Shown: piece by piece, positions 8,340 through 17,861 of the stretch
Layout: each line of letters starts with the position of its first letter
How positions within the stretch are numbered: position 1 is the stretch's first letter
Assembly (NCBI GenBank): GCA_045545595.1
Contig: JAZQBG010000004.1
Location: 23,139-87,138 of the forward strand
Source of the DNA: SIG205 sp045545595
Lineage (GTDB): Bacteria; Bacillota_I; Bacilli_A; RF39; UBA660
Reading direction: 5' to 3'
DNA length: 64,000 nucleotides
Made by a program: the position numbers and the translations under genes
The notes under the pieces: model-generated
Databases searched by the model: none
What the model was told of the DNA's origin: nothing
The model's input: the letters and a program-made list of their open reading frames with translations, nothing else

Positions 8340-8402
8340 ACAAAATCGACCGGTTTTCTAACAAAATCGACCGGTTTTCTAAAGAAATCGACATTATTCT
8401 TA
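8340..8402 (+). promoter_or_regulatory. Three 21-base tandem repeats, probable operator
   Basis: Two identical 21-base units (8340-8360 and 8361-8381) containing ATCGACCGGTTTT, and a degenerate third with ATCGAC at 8382-8402. The period equals two helical turns, so a bound protein would sit on one face. They lie just before the start of the AlbA_2-type gene, whose product is a likely binder. Confidence 0.65.
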
Positions 8403-8438
8403 TTAATATAATATACAATAATAACAATGGAGGTGCTT

Positions 8439-9875
8439 ATGCAATTAAAAGATTATGAAAAAGTCGAAAGTTCAAATATAGACTTTAAAGAGAAAGTAGA
8501 ATGTAGTAAACCTAAGAGTTGGTTAAAATCAGTATCAGCTTTTGCTAATACTAATGGTGGTATTTTATTGTTTGGAGTAAGGGACACTGATTTAAAACCA
8601 GTAGGATTAAAGAATATCAATGAAGATTCCGAAAAAGTTTCTAGATTAATAAACAATAAAATAGTTCCTCTACCAAGATATGAATTAAACACATTTACTG
8701 AGGATAATAAAGATTTTATGGAAATAAAAATTGGCGATGGACCTAGAACCCCATAATATTATGATTCAGATGGTCGAAAAGAAGCATTTATTCGTTCTGG
8801 TAATGAAAGTATAACCGCTCCTAAACATATTTTGGATAACTTGATATTAAAAGGTGAAAATATAACGTATGATGAATTACCTAGTAAATATATGATAGAA
8901 GATGTTAGTTTTACATTATTAAATGCAACTCTAAAAAAAGAAACAAGAAAAGAAATAAATAAGGATAAAGATTTTATTTCACTAGAATTAATAACAAACG
9001 ATGGAAAGGTAACGAATGCAGGATTACTATTATCTGACCAAGGATTTTTAACTCAATCTAGAATTTTTTGTACTAGGTGGAAAGGATTAATAAAAGGGTC
9101 TATATCAGGTGATGCAATAGACGATAAAGAATACACAGGAAGCATAATTTCATTACTAGAAAATGCAGAAACTTTTATAAAGAACAATTCAAAAATTAGT
9201 TAGGAAATTCAAGGAATGAAAAGAGTAGAAAAAGAAGATTATCCACTAAGAGCAGTAAGAGAAGCAATGGTCAATGCTATTATTCATAGAGATTACCAAA
9301 TAATTGGTTCAGAAATTCACATAAATATGTTTGATAATAGGCTTGAAATAACATCTCCAGGTGGTATGATAGATGGTAGTTTTGTACAAGATTTAGACAT
9401 TACAAAAGTATCATCTATTAGAATAAATAGAATAATATCAGATATATTTAATAGATTAAATTTTATGGAACGTAGAGGAAGTGGATTAGTAAGAATTGTA
9501 GAATCTTATAGTGATACATCATTAAAGCCAAGTTTCAATTCAGATATTTCTTCATTCAAAGTTGTTTTTCCAAATAAAAGTTATAATAACACTATAATAT
9601 CGAACAATATTATTTCAAATGAAAATATAGTTAATGATGAAGATTATTTCATATTAAAAATGTATAAAAACTTGCCTAAAAATATAAGAAAAAACACATT
9701 TGAACAAATTAAAAAAATATTTCAAAAATATAACTATAAATACAGTTTTAAAAGGGAAGATATTGAAATTTTATTAAACGTAAAGAAAACAAGAGCGATA
9801 GATATTATTTCATTAATGAATGAGAATGATCTAATAGACACTTTAGAACAAACAAAATATAAATTTAAAAAATAA
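8439..9875 (+). pseudogene. AlbA_2/Schlafen-type ATP-binding regulator (two in-frame stops)
   Basis: One continuous frame of about 478 codons interrupted by TAA at 8754-8756 (after RTP, where Tyr is usual) and TAG at 9201-9203 (probably a former Trp codon). The first part is an AlbA_2 domain (SNIDFKEKVECSKPKSWL, NTNGGILLFGVRD). The middle carries a HATPase_c_4 block (REAMVNAIIHRDYQ). The end is a winged-helix-like tail. Such proteins are transcription regulators common on accessory DNA. ATG 8439 follows GGAGGTG. As read the gene is broken. Confidence 0.82.
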
Positions 9876-9904
9876 GAGGCGATTTTTTCAAAATGGCCTC
9901 TTAT
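9872..9904 (+). terminator. Hairpin at the end of the cassette array
   Basis: ATAAGAGGC and GCCTCTTAT arms with a T-rich loop. There is no good T-run after it, so termination is uncertain. Confidence 0.4.
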
Positions 9905-10019
9905 ATATTGATAAATATTTTTGAACAATATTCTATTGAATAAATATTTAAAATAATATATACTAGTTATATAAAGAATACAAGGGATAGTGTGTCCTTT
10001 TTAAGGAAGATGATGTTTA

Positions 10020-10487
10020 GTGAGAGAAGCTATTGGTAGTACATTTTTATTTAATATAATGATAGTATTCATTTTCTTTTTTTCTGCGTTTTTAGCAATA
10101 GCTATAAATTATTCACAAGCTTTTAGAGTTAAAAATCAAATTATAAATTATATAGAACAATATGAAGGGATGAATGAAAAATCAGAACAAGAGATCGTTG
10201 ATTATATAAGAAACTCTGGATACCACAGAGACATTACATGTGATTGTGACACAGGTGGTTCTGGTGGGAATTATAGTTGTGGTAATACAAATGATGATAG
10301 AAATGGAGCAAAAGTAAAGTTGGATAGTGGTAATGAAGCAAAAGGATTATGTATCCGCAAATTAAAAAATGCCAATGATGATACATATTATCGTGTTACA
10401 ACATTTGTAAAATTTAATTTACCTCTAATTGGAGATTTCTTTACTTTTGAAGTAAAAGGCGAGACAAAAATAATAACTAATGATTAA
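10020..10487 (+). CDS. TadE-like pseudopilin
   Basis: 155 residues from GTG 10020, preceded by AAGGAAG. A short start (VREAIGSTF) leads into one hydrophobic helix (about residues 8-30) and an extracytoplasmic part with a Cys-rich CDCDTGG region. This is the shape of TadE/TadF minor pseudopilins, in which the leader is cleaved before the helix. It restarts the Tad gene order interrupted by the cassette array. Four to five cysteines suggest disulphides. Confidence 0.6.
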   Translation: MREAIGSTFLFNIMIVFIFFFSAFLAIAINYSQAFRVKNQIINYIEQYEGMNEKSEQEIVDYIRNSGYHRDITCDCDTGGSGGNYSCGNTNDDRNGAKVKLDSGNEAKGLCIRKLKNANDDTYYRVTTFVKFNLPLIGDFFTFEVKGETKIITND

Positions 10488-10519
10488 TTAATTTAAAATA
10501 GATAGAACGTGGTGAAACT

Positions 10520-11512
10520 ATGAATGTAATAATTTCAAATAAAGCAAGAGATATGTTAGTTAATCTAGAAATAGATGTTATAAAATCTCTAAATGGTGAA
10601 TATGAGGCTGAAGAATTAGCAAGTATGTTTTCTAATTTCTTCTTTAATAAAATGATTTTAGATATAACTGCTATTAAAAATTATCAAGACATACGCAATC
10701 TTCAAAAATTATGCATTAATTTAGATATGGATAAAATAATATTAGTTCTTGATAATAGTGATATTCAAAGTACATCATCATTATATTTGTCTAAATTAGT
10801 ATCTATGGGTATATATAATTTTGCAACTAATTTAGATAGTATAATGTATTTGTATAACAATCCTAATTCTTATAGAGATGTAGCTCATATTCAACAACTT
10901 GATGCTTTAACATCAGCAGTTACTGATAAAATAGAAAATTATAATATGAAGATTTTAGGAATTAAGAATATAACAGAACATGCTGGTGCGACAACGCTTA
11001 CATATATGCTTAAAAACCAACTTGAGTTACAAGGATATAATGTAGTTGCTATAGAAGTCGGTAAAAGAGATTTCAGCAATTTTAACTCGCAAAACTTAAT
11101 AAGTTGTAGTATGTCAGATTTGCCAAGTGAAATTGCAAAATATACTAGCTATGATGTTATTTTAATAGATTTAAATAATAATACCGAAGATGGATGTAGT
11201 GATGTATTATATTTGCTTGAACCAACATATATAAAACTAAATAAGTTAATTAGACGAGATAGAATGATATTTAATAAATTACAAAACAAAAAAATTGTAT
11301 TGAATAAAAGTCTATTAGATCAAAAAGATATAACTGATTTTGAATATGAATCAAAGAGTAAAGTATTTTATAACATTCCACCTCTAGATGAAAAACAAAA
11401 AGAACATAGCATTCTTAGTGGATTACTAAATTTACTAGGATTAAACAAAAATACTACTTTTGTAGAAGAAAACAGAGGAAAAATCTTAGGGTTGTTCAAA
11501 AGTAATGATTAG
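10520..11512 (+). CDS. TadZ/CpaE-like MinD-family ATPase with altered P-loop
   Basis: 330 residues. The first 120 look like a receiver-type domain (strand LDMDKIILVLDNS). The second part matches the MinD/ParA fold: GIKNITEHAGATTLTYML in the place of the deviant Walker A and YDVILIDLNNNTED in the place of Walker B. The P-loop lacks the usual Lys residues, as in atypical TadZ/CpaE proteins that position the pilus at the pole. Context between a TadE-like gene and the secretion genes supports this. Confidence 0.65.
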   Translation: MNVIISNKARDMLVNLEIDVIKSLNGEYEAEELASMFSNFFFNKMILDITAIKNYQDIRNLQKLCINLDMDKIILVLDNSDIQSTSSLYLSKLVSMGIYNFATNLDSIMYLYNNPNSYRDVAHIQQLDALTSAVTDKIENYNMKILGIKNITEHAGATTLTYMLKNQLELQGYNVVAIEVGKRDFSNFNSQNLISCSMSDLPSEIAKYTSYDVILIDLNNNTEDGCSDVLYLLEPTYIKLNKLIRRDRMIFNKLQNKKIVLNKSLLDQKDITDFEYESKSKVFYNIPPLDEKQKEHSILSGLLNLLGLNKNTTFVEENRGKILGLFKSND

Positions 11513-11550
11513 TGTGTTATAATATTAATTGTTTTAAGGAGAAGATAGTT

Positions 11551-12012
11551 ATGAATTATAAAAAAATAATAATACTGACATTAATAATTGTTTTTTGTGG
11601 GATAATAACACCAATGGATGTTGAGGCAAAAGATGAAAGTAAAGAACAAATGGTTGATATGGTTAACGTAGCTAATCAATATGAAGATCCTAGTAATTGG
11701 GATTTATGTACAAATCCTGAATCAATTCCTACATTAAAATTTATTGGAAATTTATTAAGAGTTGCTTTTATTGCTGTACCAATAATATTAATAATAATTG
11801 GTTCTATTGACTTTGTAAAAGCTACATTAGCTAAAAATGATGATGACATAAAAAAAGCACAATCTGCATTTATAAAACGAGTTATAGCATGTGTTATAGT
11901 GTTTTTTGTGCCAATTATTACAAAAATAATATTTAATACTATTCTTGATACTAAAGATGAAGTTAAAAACTCTCATTGCTTAACTTGCATACTCAATCCT
12001 GATAGTTGTTAA
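11551..12012 (+). CDS. VirB2/TrbC-like pilin precursor, copy 1
   Basis: 153 residues with a signal peptide (about 1-25), a short outside segment and two membrane helices around residues 70-130 (VPIILIIIGSIDFVKA, then VIACVIVFFVPI). The two-helix hairpin with a KKAQSAFIKR loop is typical of VirB2/TrbC pilins of type IV secretion. ATG 11551 follows AAGGAGAAG. Close relatives of the hairpin occur at the C-terminus of the next gene and in the orphan gene at 51471. Confidence 0.65.
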   Translation: MNYKKIIILTLIIVFCGIITPMDVEAKDESKEQMVDMVNVANQYEDPSNWDLCTNPESIPTLKFIGNLLRVAFIAVPIILIIIGSIDFVKATLAKNDDDIKKAQSAFIKRVIACVIVFFVPIITKIIFNTILDTKDEVKNSHCLTCILNPDSC

Positions 12013-12106
12013 TTAAATATAGATCTTTAACAACTTTTCGCTTTTGTTCTTAAGTTTTAAATAATTATTATATAATATTATAAATAAAGTACGTGAGGTG
12101 TATAAA

Positions 12107-13276
12107 ATGAAAAATAAAATCTTTTGGATAATATGTGCAATTGTTTGCTTTTTTGCGTTTTCTGATATGGTTTTTGCTGCAAATGGTTGTTTAGAAGTAT
12201 GCAAAGGCAAACTTAAAGAGGAATGTTGTTGTCCTGAAAATAGCGAATATTATGGCCAAGAAGGAACATACACTAAGCTTCAAAATACAGGTTTTGAATG
12301 TAATTATACAATTACAATAAATGGACAAAAAATTGGTATAATCTATAAGTATATAGATGGCGTGACACCTTTAACATCATCGCTAGTTGATCCAGATATT
12401 TCGATAAAGTTAGGTGGCAAAACTTATCCTATTATAATGGCCGAATTAGATAATACTATGAGGCTAGAACTTGATGACTTTATAGGTGATGGAATTGTTG
12501 ATGATACAACTGGCGATATAAGTTATAATTATTCTTGTCCGTATGCTGTTTATGTAGCTCAGATTGAAAACGATTCATCTGTTTTTGCTGATGGTTTAGG
12601 ATATAAATTATATTTTTTTCCAACAGGAGAGATAGAGTATAAAGCTGGCGCTCCTTTGCCAAGTTACAAAGAAGAAGATGATTTAGATGGTAACAAAGCT
12701 GATGGCAGTGAAAAAGGACTTACTGCTCAACAGTGGGCTTTGCTGAAAACATCTACTGGCTATAAAAAGATGTCAGATATGCTCAAAATAAATAAAACTG
12801 GATTTGGTGGTTGGGCACTAGATACAAAACTTAGCAAATATGCGTGTCATATTGCTACATACGACAAAGAAACTGATGAGGTTATTGACTCATATGATGC
12901 TAATACAACTCACTCTGATTTAGACGATATAGCAGATGCTAGTAGTAGTGATCCTACCAGAGATATTATTGATACCATTAAGGACTCTGTAGCCGATTGT
13001 ACTACACTAAGTGGGACAAAAACTTATAAAATAATAAATAAAATATTTATGTGGATACAAATAGCAGCGCCAATAATGGTAGTTATATTTGGAGTGTTGG
13101 ATTTTACAAAAGCTATGGCAGCTAGTGATAATGATGCAATAAAAAAAGCACAAAGTACATTTATAAAAAGAATTATAGTAGCAGCTATAATAATATTATT
13201 ACCAGTTATAATGAATCTTGTTATCGACTTGTATGAAGGTGCAACAGGTATTAATACTTGTGGAATAGGGGAATAA
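12107..13276 (+). CDS. Exported protein with C-terminal VirB2/TrbC-like hairpin
   Basis: 389 residues. A signal peptide (about 1-24) is followed by a Cys-rich part, a long extracytoplasmic region and a C-terminal two-helix segment (residues about 310-375; IQIAAPIMVVIFGVLDF, KKAQSTFIKRI) like the preceding pilin. It looks like a VirB2-type membrane hairpin joined to a surface domain, so it may be a pilus-tip or channel-associated protein. Start 12107 is chosen for GAGGTG six bases upstream. Function beyond secretion-apparatus membership is unknown. Confidence 0.55.
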   Translation: MKNKIFWIICAIVCFFAFSDMVFAANGCLEVCKGKLKEECCCPENSEYYGQEGTYTKLQNTGFECNYTITINGQKIGIIYKYIDGVTPLTSSLVDPDISIKLGGKTYPIIMAELDNTMRLELDDFIGDGIVDDTTGDISYNYSCPYAVYVAQIENDSSVFADGLGYKLYFFPTGEIEYKAGAPLPSYKEEDDLDGNKADGSEKGLTAQQWALLKTSTGYKKMSDMLKINKTGFGGWALDTKLSKYACHIATYDKETDEVIDSYDANTTHSDLDDIADASSSDPTRDIIDTIKDSVADCTTLSGTKTYKIINKIFMWIQIAAPIMVVIFGVLDFTKAMAASDNDAIKKAQSTFIKRIIVAAIIILLPVIMNLVIDLYEGATGINTCGIGE

Positions 13277-13322
13277 TTTTTGTTTTTTGTGCAATTTATG
13301 ATGTTTGGAGGATGAAAAAATT

Positions 13323-15191
13323 ATGGGAGCTTTAGATGGAATCGGAAGTTTCATATATGAAAGTTTTATAAATCTATGTTTGATAATTGATGGAATGCTT
13401 ATAAGTATAAATGGGGCTTTATTTGGGACTTTTATGGAAATAGCTAAACATGAAGTGGATAGGAGTATATTTGGAGATATTACAAAAAAAATTTACATAA
13501 TCATTGGTATATTTATGATCTTTAGAGTTGCATTTTCTCTAATTCAAATGTTAGCTAATCCTGATATGCTTGCAGACAAGGAAAAAGGCGCAGGAAAACT
13601 TGCAACGCGCGTAGTTATTGTATTTGCATTGATTGTTATGGTTCCAACAATATTTGAAATGGCGTATGGATTACAAAACGCTGTATTAGACGATAATATT
13701 ATTGGTAGTATATTTAATGCGGGTGGTGTTGGTGAAAAGGATTATGTTGAAAATAAAGGTTCAGAAATGGCTATGGATATATTTAAAGGGATGATAAAGC
13801 CAGTTGGGAGCAAAAGGACAAATTGTATGTGTGCTGTTACAACGGATAATGGTTGTGGTACAACTGCATATAATAAAGCTACATCCATAAGTGAAATTAG
13901 ATCGGCGGAAAAAAATGGTTTGCATACTAATCCTGGTACTTTAGACTGCTTTACTGATAAAAGTGTTGATGATGGTTATTTGTTAGAGTATCGCCCGTTA
14001 ATATCTAGTGTTGCATTAGGTATGATGGCTTGGCTTATGGTAGGATATTGTATAGATATTGGAGTTAGATATCTCAAATTAGTATTCTTACAATTAATTG
14101 CTCCTATATGTATTGCTACATACGTTGTTGGAGGTAAGGATAATTCATTTAACAAATGGATTAAAATGACTACATCAACATATTTGCTTGTGTTTATGAG
14201 ATTAATGATAATTTATATTATTATGTTTATTGCGAAAAACATTACTTCCATCACTGATAAATTAAGTAGTCTTTCATCAGTAGCTGTGATTTTAGGTATG
14301 TTAGTGTTTGCTAAAAATGCTCCTAAATTAATAAGTGATTTATTTGGTATTCAAGAAGATAAAGAAGGGGGACTTAAAGGTATTGCAAAAGCGGCACTTC
14401 TTGGCGCTGCAGCAATGGGCGTTGGTGGAGTTGGCTCTGCTGTTAGTAAATTTGCTGCTTCTAAACAAGCAGGAAATGGATTTTTGAAATCATTAGGAGC
14501 TGGAGTAACTGGTTTAGGTTCTGGAGCAGTAGCAGGAGCTTTCTCTGGTGCTAAAGCCAAAAATCCTTTCGAGGCATTTAAGGGCGGTGTAGGTATTGCA
14601 CAAAAGAAAGGACAACAAACTCTTAACAATGGAACAACTAGTTGGTTTAATAGAACAGGTGCTAGGATTCAAAGTGGTCTTGGATTACAAACTGCAGCAG
14701 ATAGGTATGATTCTCAAATTGAAGGATATAACGCTATAAAAGATAGTGCTAAAAATTTACAAGATTATGCAGCAGGTGAAGTGGCAAAAGATAATAGTAC
14801 AATGACTACATTTACTTGGACAGATGAAAATGGAAATCAAATTACTTCTCGTGGTAATGTAAATACATTAAAAGAATACGCAAACCAATTAAGAATGAAC
14901 GGCGGAAACGCTAGAGATATTGCGATGGCAGAATCTAGAGCCAAAATTGCTGAAAAACAAGCTATTGCAGATTATATAACAAATAATGCTACTAGTGATT
15001 CAACAGTTGCTGCTGGAATAAGTGAGATTAATGCTTTAAATAACCAATATGGTCTTGATATGGCAACTGTTACTAATGGTGCATCTGTACAAGATGCTAA
15101 AACAGGTGCTATTGATGCTGTTAATGATATTAAAACTAGAGAAGATTATATTCGTTCACAAGAAATTAAAAGAACAACAAAACAAAGTTAA
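13323..15191 (+). CDS. VirB6/TrbL-like channel protein
   Basis: 622 residues, with about seven hydrophobic helices in the first 350 and a long Gly/Ala-rich then hydrophilic C-terminal half predicted inside the cell. Large polytopic proteins of this kind (VirB6/TrbL) form the inner-membrane channel of type IV secretion systems. A Cys-containing loop lies between helix groups (residues about 165-215). GGAGGATG precedes ATG 13323. Called by topology and position between VirB2-like and VirB3/VirB4-like genes. Confidence 0.65.
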   Translation: MGALDGIGSFIYESFINLCLIIDGMLISINGALFGTFMEIAKHEVDRSIFGDITKKIYIIIGIFMIFRVAFSLIQMLANPDMLADKEKGAGKLATRVVIVFALIVMVPTIFEMAYGLQNAVLDDNIIGSIFNAGGVGEKDYVENKGSEMAMDIFKGMIKPVGSKRTNCMCAVTTDNGCGTTAYNKATSISEIRSAEKNGLHTNPGTLDCFTDKSVDDGYLLEYRPLISSVALGMMAWLMVGYCIDIGVRYLKLVFLQLIAPICIATYVVGGKDNSFNKWIKMTTSTYLLVFMRLMIIYIIMFIAKNITSITDKLSSLSSVAVILGMLVFAKNAPKLISDLFGIQEDKEGGLKGIAKAALLGAAAMGVGGVGSAVSKFAASKQAGNGFLKSLGAGVTGLGSGAVAGAFSGAKAKNPFEAFKGGVGIAQKKGQQTLNNGTTSWFNRTGARIQSGLGLQTAADRYDSQIEGYNAIKDSAKNLQDYAAGEVAKDNSTMTTFTWTDENGNQITSRGNVNTLKEYANQLRMNGGNARDIAMAESRAKIAEKQAIADYITNNATSDSTVAAGISEINALNNQYGLDMATVTNGASVQDAKTGAIDAVNDIKTREDYIRSQEIKRTTKQS

Positions 15192-15211
15192 TAAAAGGGA
15201 TGTGATATATA

Positions 15212-15532
15212 ATGATTAGTGGTGGATATTTAATACCGGCCAATTCAAAAAAAGGACAATTAATACTAAATTATTTTAGGCTAGTAGATTTATTAATATT
15301 TGGAATAGGATTATTAGTGTCGTTTCTATTGTTGATAATTTTTGGTACTGGTGGTATTGCGCAAACACTTGGTATATTAGCACCTGCTGCACTTGGTGCA
15401 CTTCTTGTTGCGCCAGTTCCAAACTATCATAATGTTTTGGTTTTCATAACTAGTTTATATGAATATTTAAACAATAGAAGAAATTATATATGGAAAGGTT
15501 GGTGTGTTACTAATGGCGAAGACAAACAGTAA
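15212..15532 (+). CDS. VirB3/PrgI-like small membrane protein
   Basis: 106 residues with two adjacent membrane helices (about 25-75) and a conserved-looking tail (VPNYHNVLVFI). VirB3/PrgI proteins of this size precede and act with the VirB4 ATPase. The gene overlaps the next by 20 bases, which supports coupling to VirB4. Confidence 0.6.
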   Translation: MISGGYLIPANSKKGQLILNYFRLVDLLIFGIGLLVSFLLLIIFGTGGIAQTLGILAPAALGALLVAPVPNYHNVLVFITSLYEYLNNRRNYIWKGWCVTNGEDKQ

Positions 15533-16058
15533 ATATACAGAAGATTGGTTGCCTATTAATTCCATAATGAATGGAATGATAATTTTAGATAATAAATGGA
15601 AGGTGACAGGTGTAAAAATAAATCCTAGAAACATATTCATATTAGAACCGTCCGCACAAGATGCAACTTTAATAGCACTTAAAAATTTATATAATATGTT
15701 GGATTTTGAATTTTGGATTGTTTCTGCAGATAGACCTGTTGATATTTCACTTTACTTATCACAGTTACAACTTTTGTATAGCCAAACACAAAAACAATAT
15801 GTTAGAAAATTAATCATGGAAGATATTAATAAAGCTAACATGTATACTGCAAATAATGTGGTTGATACTGAATATTATTTGTTATTTAGAGAAAAGAATG
15901 ATGATTTAATTCAAAAGAGAATAAGATTATTAATTAATAATTTAGCGAATTGTGGATTAAGTGCCGCCCAAACTTCAAATGAGGATTTAAGAGTTCTATT
16001 AGAAAACTTCTTAAATGGTGGACAAACCACTGGATTTGGAGCAGTGATGCCAGTATGA
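15513..16058 (+). CDS. VirB4 N-terminal region as a separate protein
   Basis: 181 residues. It resembles the N-terminal CagE/TrbE/VirB domain that normally begins VirB4 ATPases. It ends in an ATGA overlap with the ATPase gene, in another frame. Either this lineage encodes VirB4 as two coupled proteins or a shift has split one gene. Good signals on both sides favour two proteins. Confidence 0.6.
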   Translation: MAKTNSKYTEDWLPINSIMNGMIILDNKWKVTGVKINPRNIFILEPSAQDATLIALKNLYNMLDFEFWIVSADRPVDISLYLSQLQLLYSQTQKQYVRKLIMEDINKANMYTANNVVDTEYYLLFREKNDDLIQKRIRLLINNLANCGLSAAQTSNEDLRVLLENFLNGGQTTGFGAVMPV

Positions 16059-17839
16059 AAATAAAAAGCGAATTAGCCCCTAAGGGATTACAATTTAACT
16101 CAGGTGATTTTGTTATTAGTGATAAATATGCAACGATTTTAACTGCTGTATCTTATCCTAAATTTATACAACCAGGATATTTAGCAAGTTTAACAAATAT
16201 GTCTGGTATTAAAATGGTTATTAAACATATACCATTGCCGTTTTCAGTTATTTCTAAAATGCTTAATAAAGAAATTGCGGATTTAAAACAAAAATATCAT
16301 GAAGAAAATGATAAAACTATTCAAGAAAGAATAAGACAAGATATTGATTCACTAGAATATTTTATTCAAATGATGGTATCTTCTCAAGCAAGAATTTTTG
16401 ACTTTCAACTACACATAATGATTACCGCTGATACAAGAGAAGCATTAGAAAATAAAAAAGTTCAAGTTAAAAATTATCTTGAAGCTATGGAAATGAGATC
16501 TGTTGTACTTAGATTTGAACAGGAAAAAGTATTAAAATCAATACTTCCTATTTTCCCTAATCAAGATATAGAACAAAGAATTGGTACACCAGTTCCATCA
16601 GTTACTATGGCGGCTATGTATCCATTTATATTTGATAGTGTTAAGGATCCCGGATTATCTTGTTTATTAGGTGTGGATTTTTCGGGAGGGGTTATACTAT
16701 TTAACCAATTCCTATATCAAATTAAAAAGGAACATAATAGAAATAATGCTAATTTAATTATTTTAGGTACATCAGGTAGTGGTAAGAGTACAACTGCTAA
16801 GATTATACTTAGATCTCATATCAGGAATGATGCACAAATTGTTGCAATAGACCCTGAAGATGAATTAAGTGAAATGGGTAAAACATTTGGTGCTGATATG
16901 ATTGACCTTGGAAAAGGTGGACAATTTGGTATGATAAATCCACTTGAAGTAATAGTTGATGCTGATGAAGAAGAATTATCTCAAGGATTAGGATATACTG
17001 TTCTTAATAAAACATTACAATTCTTAAAAGCGTTTATGAGATATTATTCGCCAGATATTAGCGAAGATGTATTAACTACTTTTAGTGAAGTTGTACAAGA
17101 TACATATAAGAGATTTGGAATAGATTTTGACACTGATTTTTCTAAATTCACATCAAAAGATTTTCCAGTATTTGCAGATGTGTATGAAACTATTAAAGGT
17201 AGATTATTATCTATGAACGAAAAAACTCGTGAAAGAGACATTATGGAACAGCTTGAGATAAAAGTTAGACCATTAGTAAAAGAATTAAGATACTATTTTG
17301 GTGGTCATACAACTATAAAAAGAGACTCTCAATTCATTATATTCAATTTAAAAGAACTTATGAATTCAGATAATAATATTAGAAACGCATTATTCTTTAA
17401 TGTATTAAAATATGCGTGGGGATTATGTTTAGATAAAGACAAAAATACCGTATTGTCAGTCGATGAAGCCCATATTTTATTGTCTGGTAATAACGTATTA
17501 GGTGCGGATTTCTTAGCGCAAGTTCAAAGAAGGGCTAGAAAGTATAATACTGGTACAATAATAAGTACACAACAACCAACAGATTTCTCTGACCCTGCTG
17601 TCATTACTCAAGGTAAAGCAATATTTGATAATGCTGCTTATTACATAGTAATGGGACTTAGAAAACAAGCAACAGAAGATTTAGCTAAATTAATTGATTT
17701 AAATGATAATGAAAAAGATAATATTAAGAGATTTAATCAAGGAGAAGCATTGTTTGTTTGTGGTAACAGACGTATGATAATAAATATTATTGCTTCTGAA
17801 AAAGAATTAGACTCATTTGGAAGTGGCGGCGGTCTATAA
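16055..17839 (+). CDS. VirB4/TraE-type secretion ATPase
   Basis: 594 residues. Walker A (GTSGSGKST) near residue 240, Walker B-like SVDEAHILL near 470, and STQQPTDF downstream, as in VirB4. VirB4 powers assembly of and transfer through type IV secretion channels. It starts within the stop of the small upstream gene that supplies the missing N-terminal region. The C-terminus ends Gly-rich. Confidence 0.88.
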   Translation: MKIKSELAPKGLQFNSGDFVISDKYATILTAVSYPKFIQPGYLASLTNMSGIKMVIKHIPLPFSVISKMLNKEIADLKQKYHEENDKTIQERIRQDIDSLEYFIQMMVSSQARIFDFQLHIMITADTREALENKKVQVKNYLEAMEMRSVVLRFEQEKVLKSILPIFPNQDIEQRIGTPVPSVTMAAMYPFIFDSVKDPGLSCLLGVDFSGGVILFNQFLYQIKKEHNRNNANLIILGTSGSGKSTTAKIILRSHIRNDAQIVAIDPEDELSEMGKTFGADMIDLGKGGQFGMINPLEVIVDADEEELSQGLGYTVLNKTLQFLKAFMRYYSPDISEDVLTTFSEVVQDTYKRFGIDFDTDFSKFTSKDFPVFADVYETIKGRLLSMNEKTRERDIMEQLEIKVRPLVKELRYYFGGHTTIKRDSQFIIFNLKELMNSDNNIRNALFFNVLKYAWGLCLDKDKNTVLSVDEAHILLSGNNVLGADFLAQVQRRARKYNTGTIISTQQPTDFSDPAVITQGKAIFDNAAYYIVMGLRKQATEDLAKLIDLNDNEKDNIKRFNQGEALFVCGNRRMIINIIASEKELDSFGSGGGL

Positions 17840-17861
17840 TCTCAAAGTGTGGTGGTAGAAA

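Noticed and set aside
8752..8763. CATAATATTATG palindrome at the in-frame stop of the AlbA_2 gene
   Set aside because: Twelve AT-rich bases occur by chance in such DNA, and its position has no counterpart in a second copy here, so it was not grouped with the in-gene palindromes.
1705..9904. CRISPR array
   Set aside because: The repeats are separated by whole genes of irregular length, not by short regular spacers, and no cas genes are present.
1705..9904. Classical integron with attC sites
   Set aside because: No integron integrase is encoded and the spacers do not show the paired attC boxes; only the cassette layout is similar.
14351..14629. Antisense open frame opposite the VirB6-like gene
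   Set aside because: It mirrors the Gly/Ala-rich tail of the real gene and has no ribosome site.
16055..16058. ATGA overlap in VirB4 as a sequencing frameshift
   Set aside because: Both proteins have normal domain edges, so a natural split is at least as likely; recorded as a finding rather than a pseudogene.
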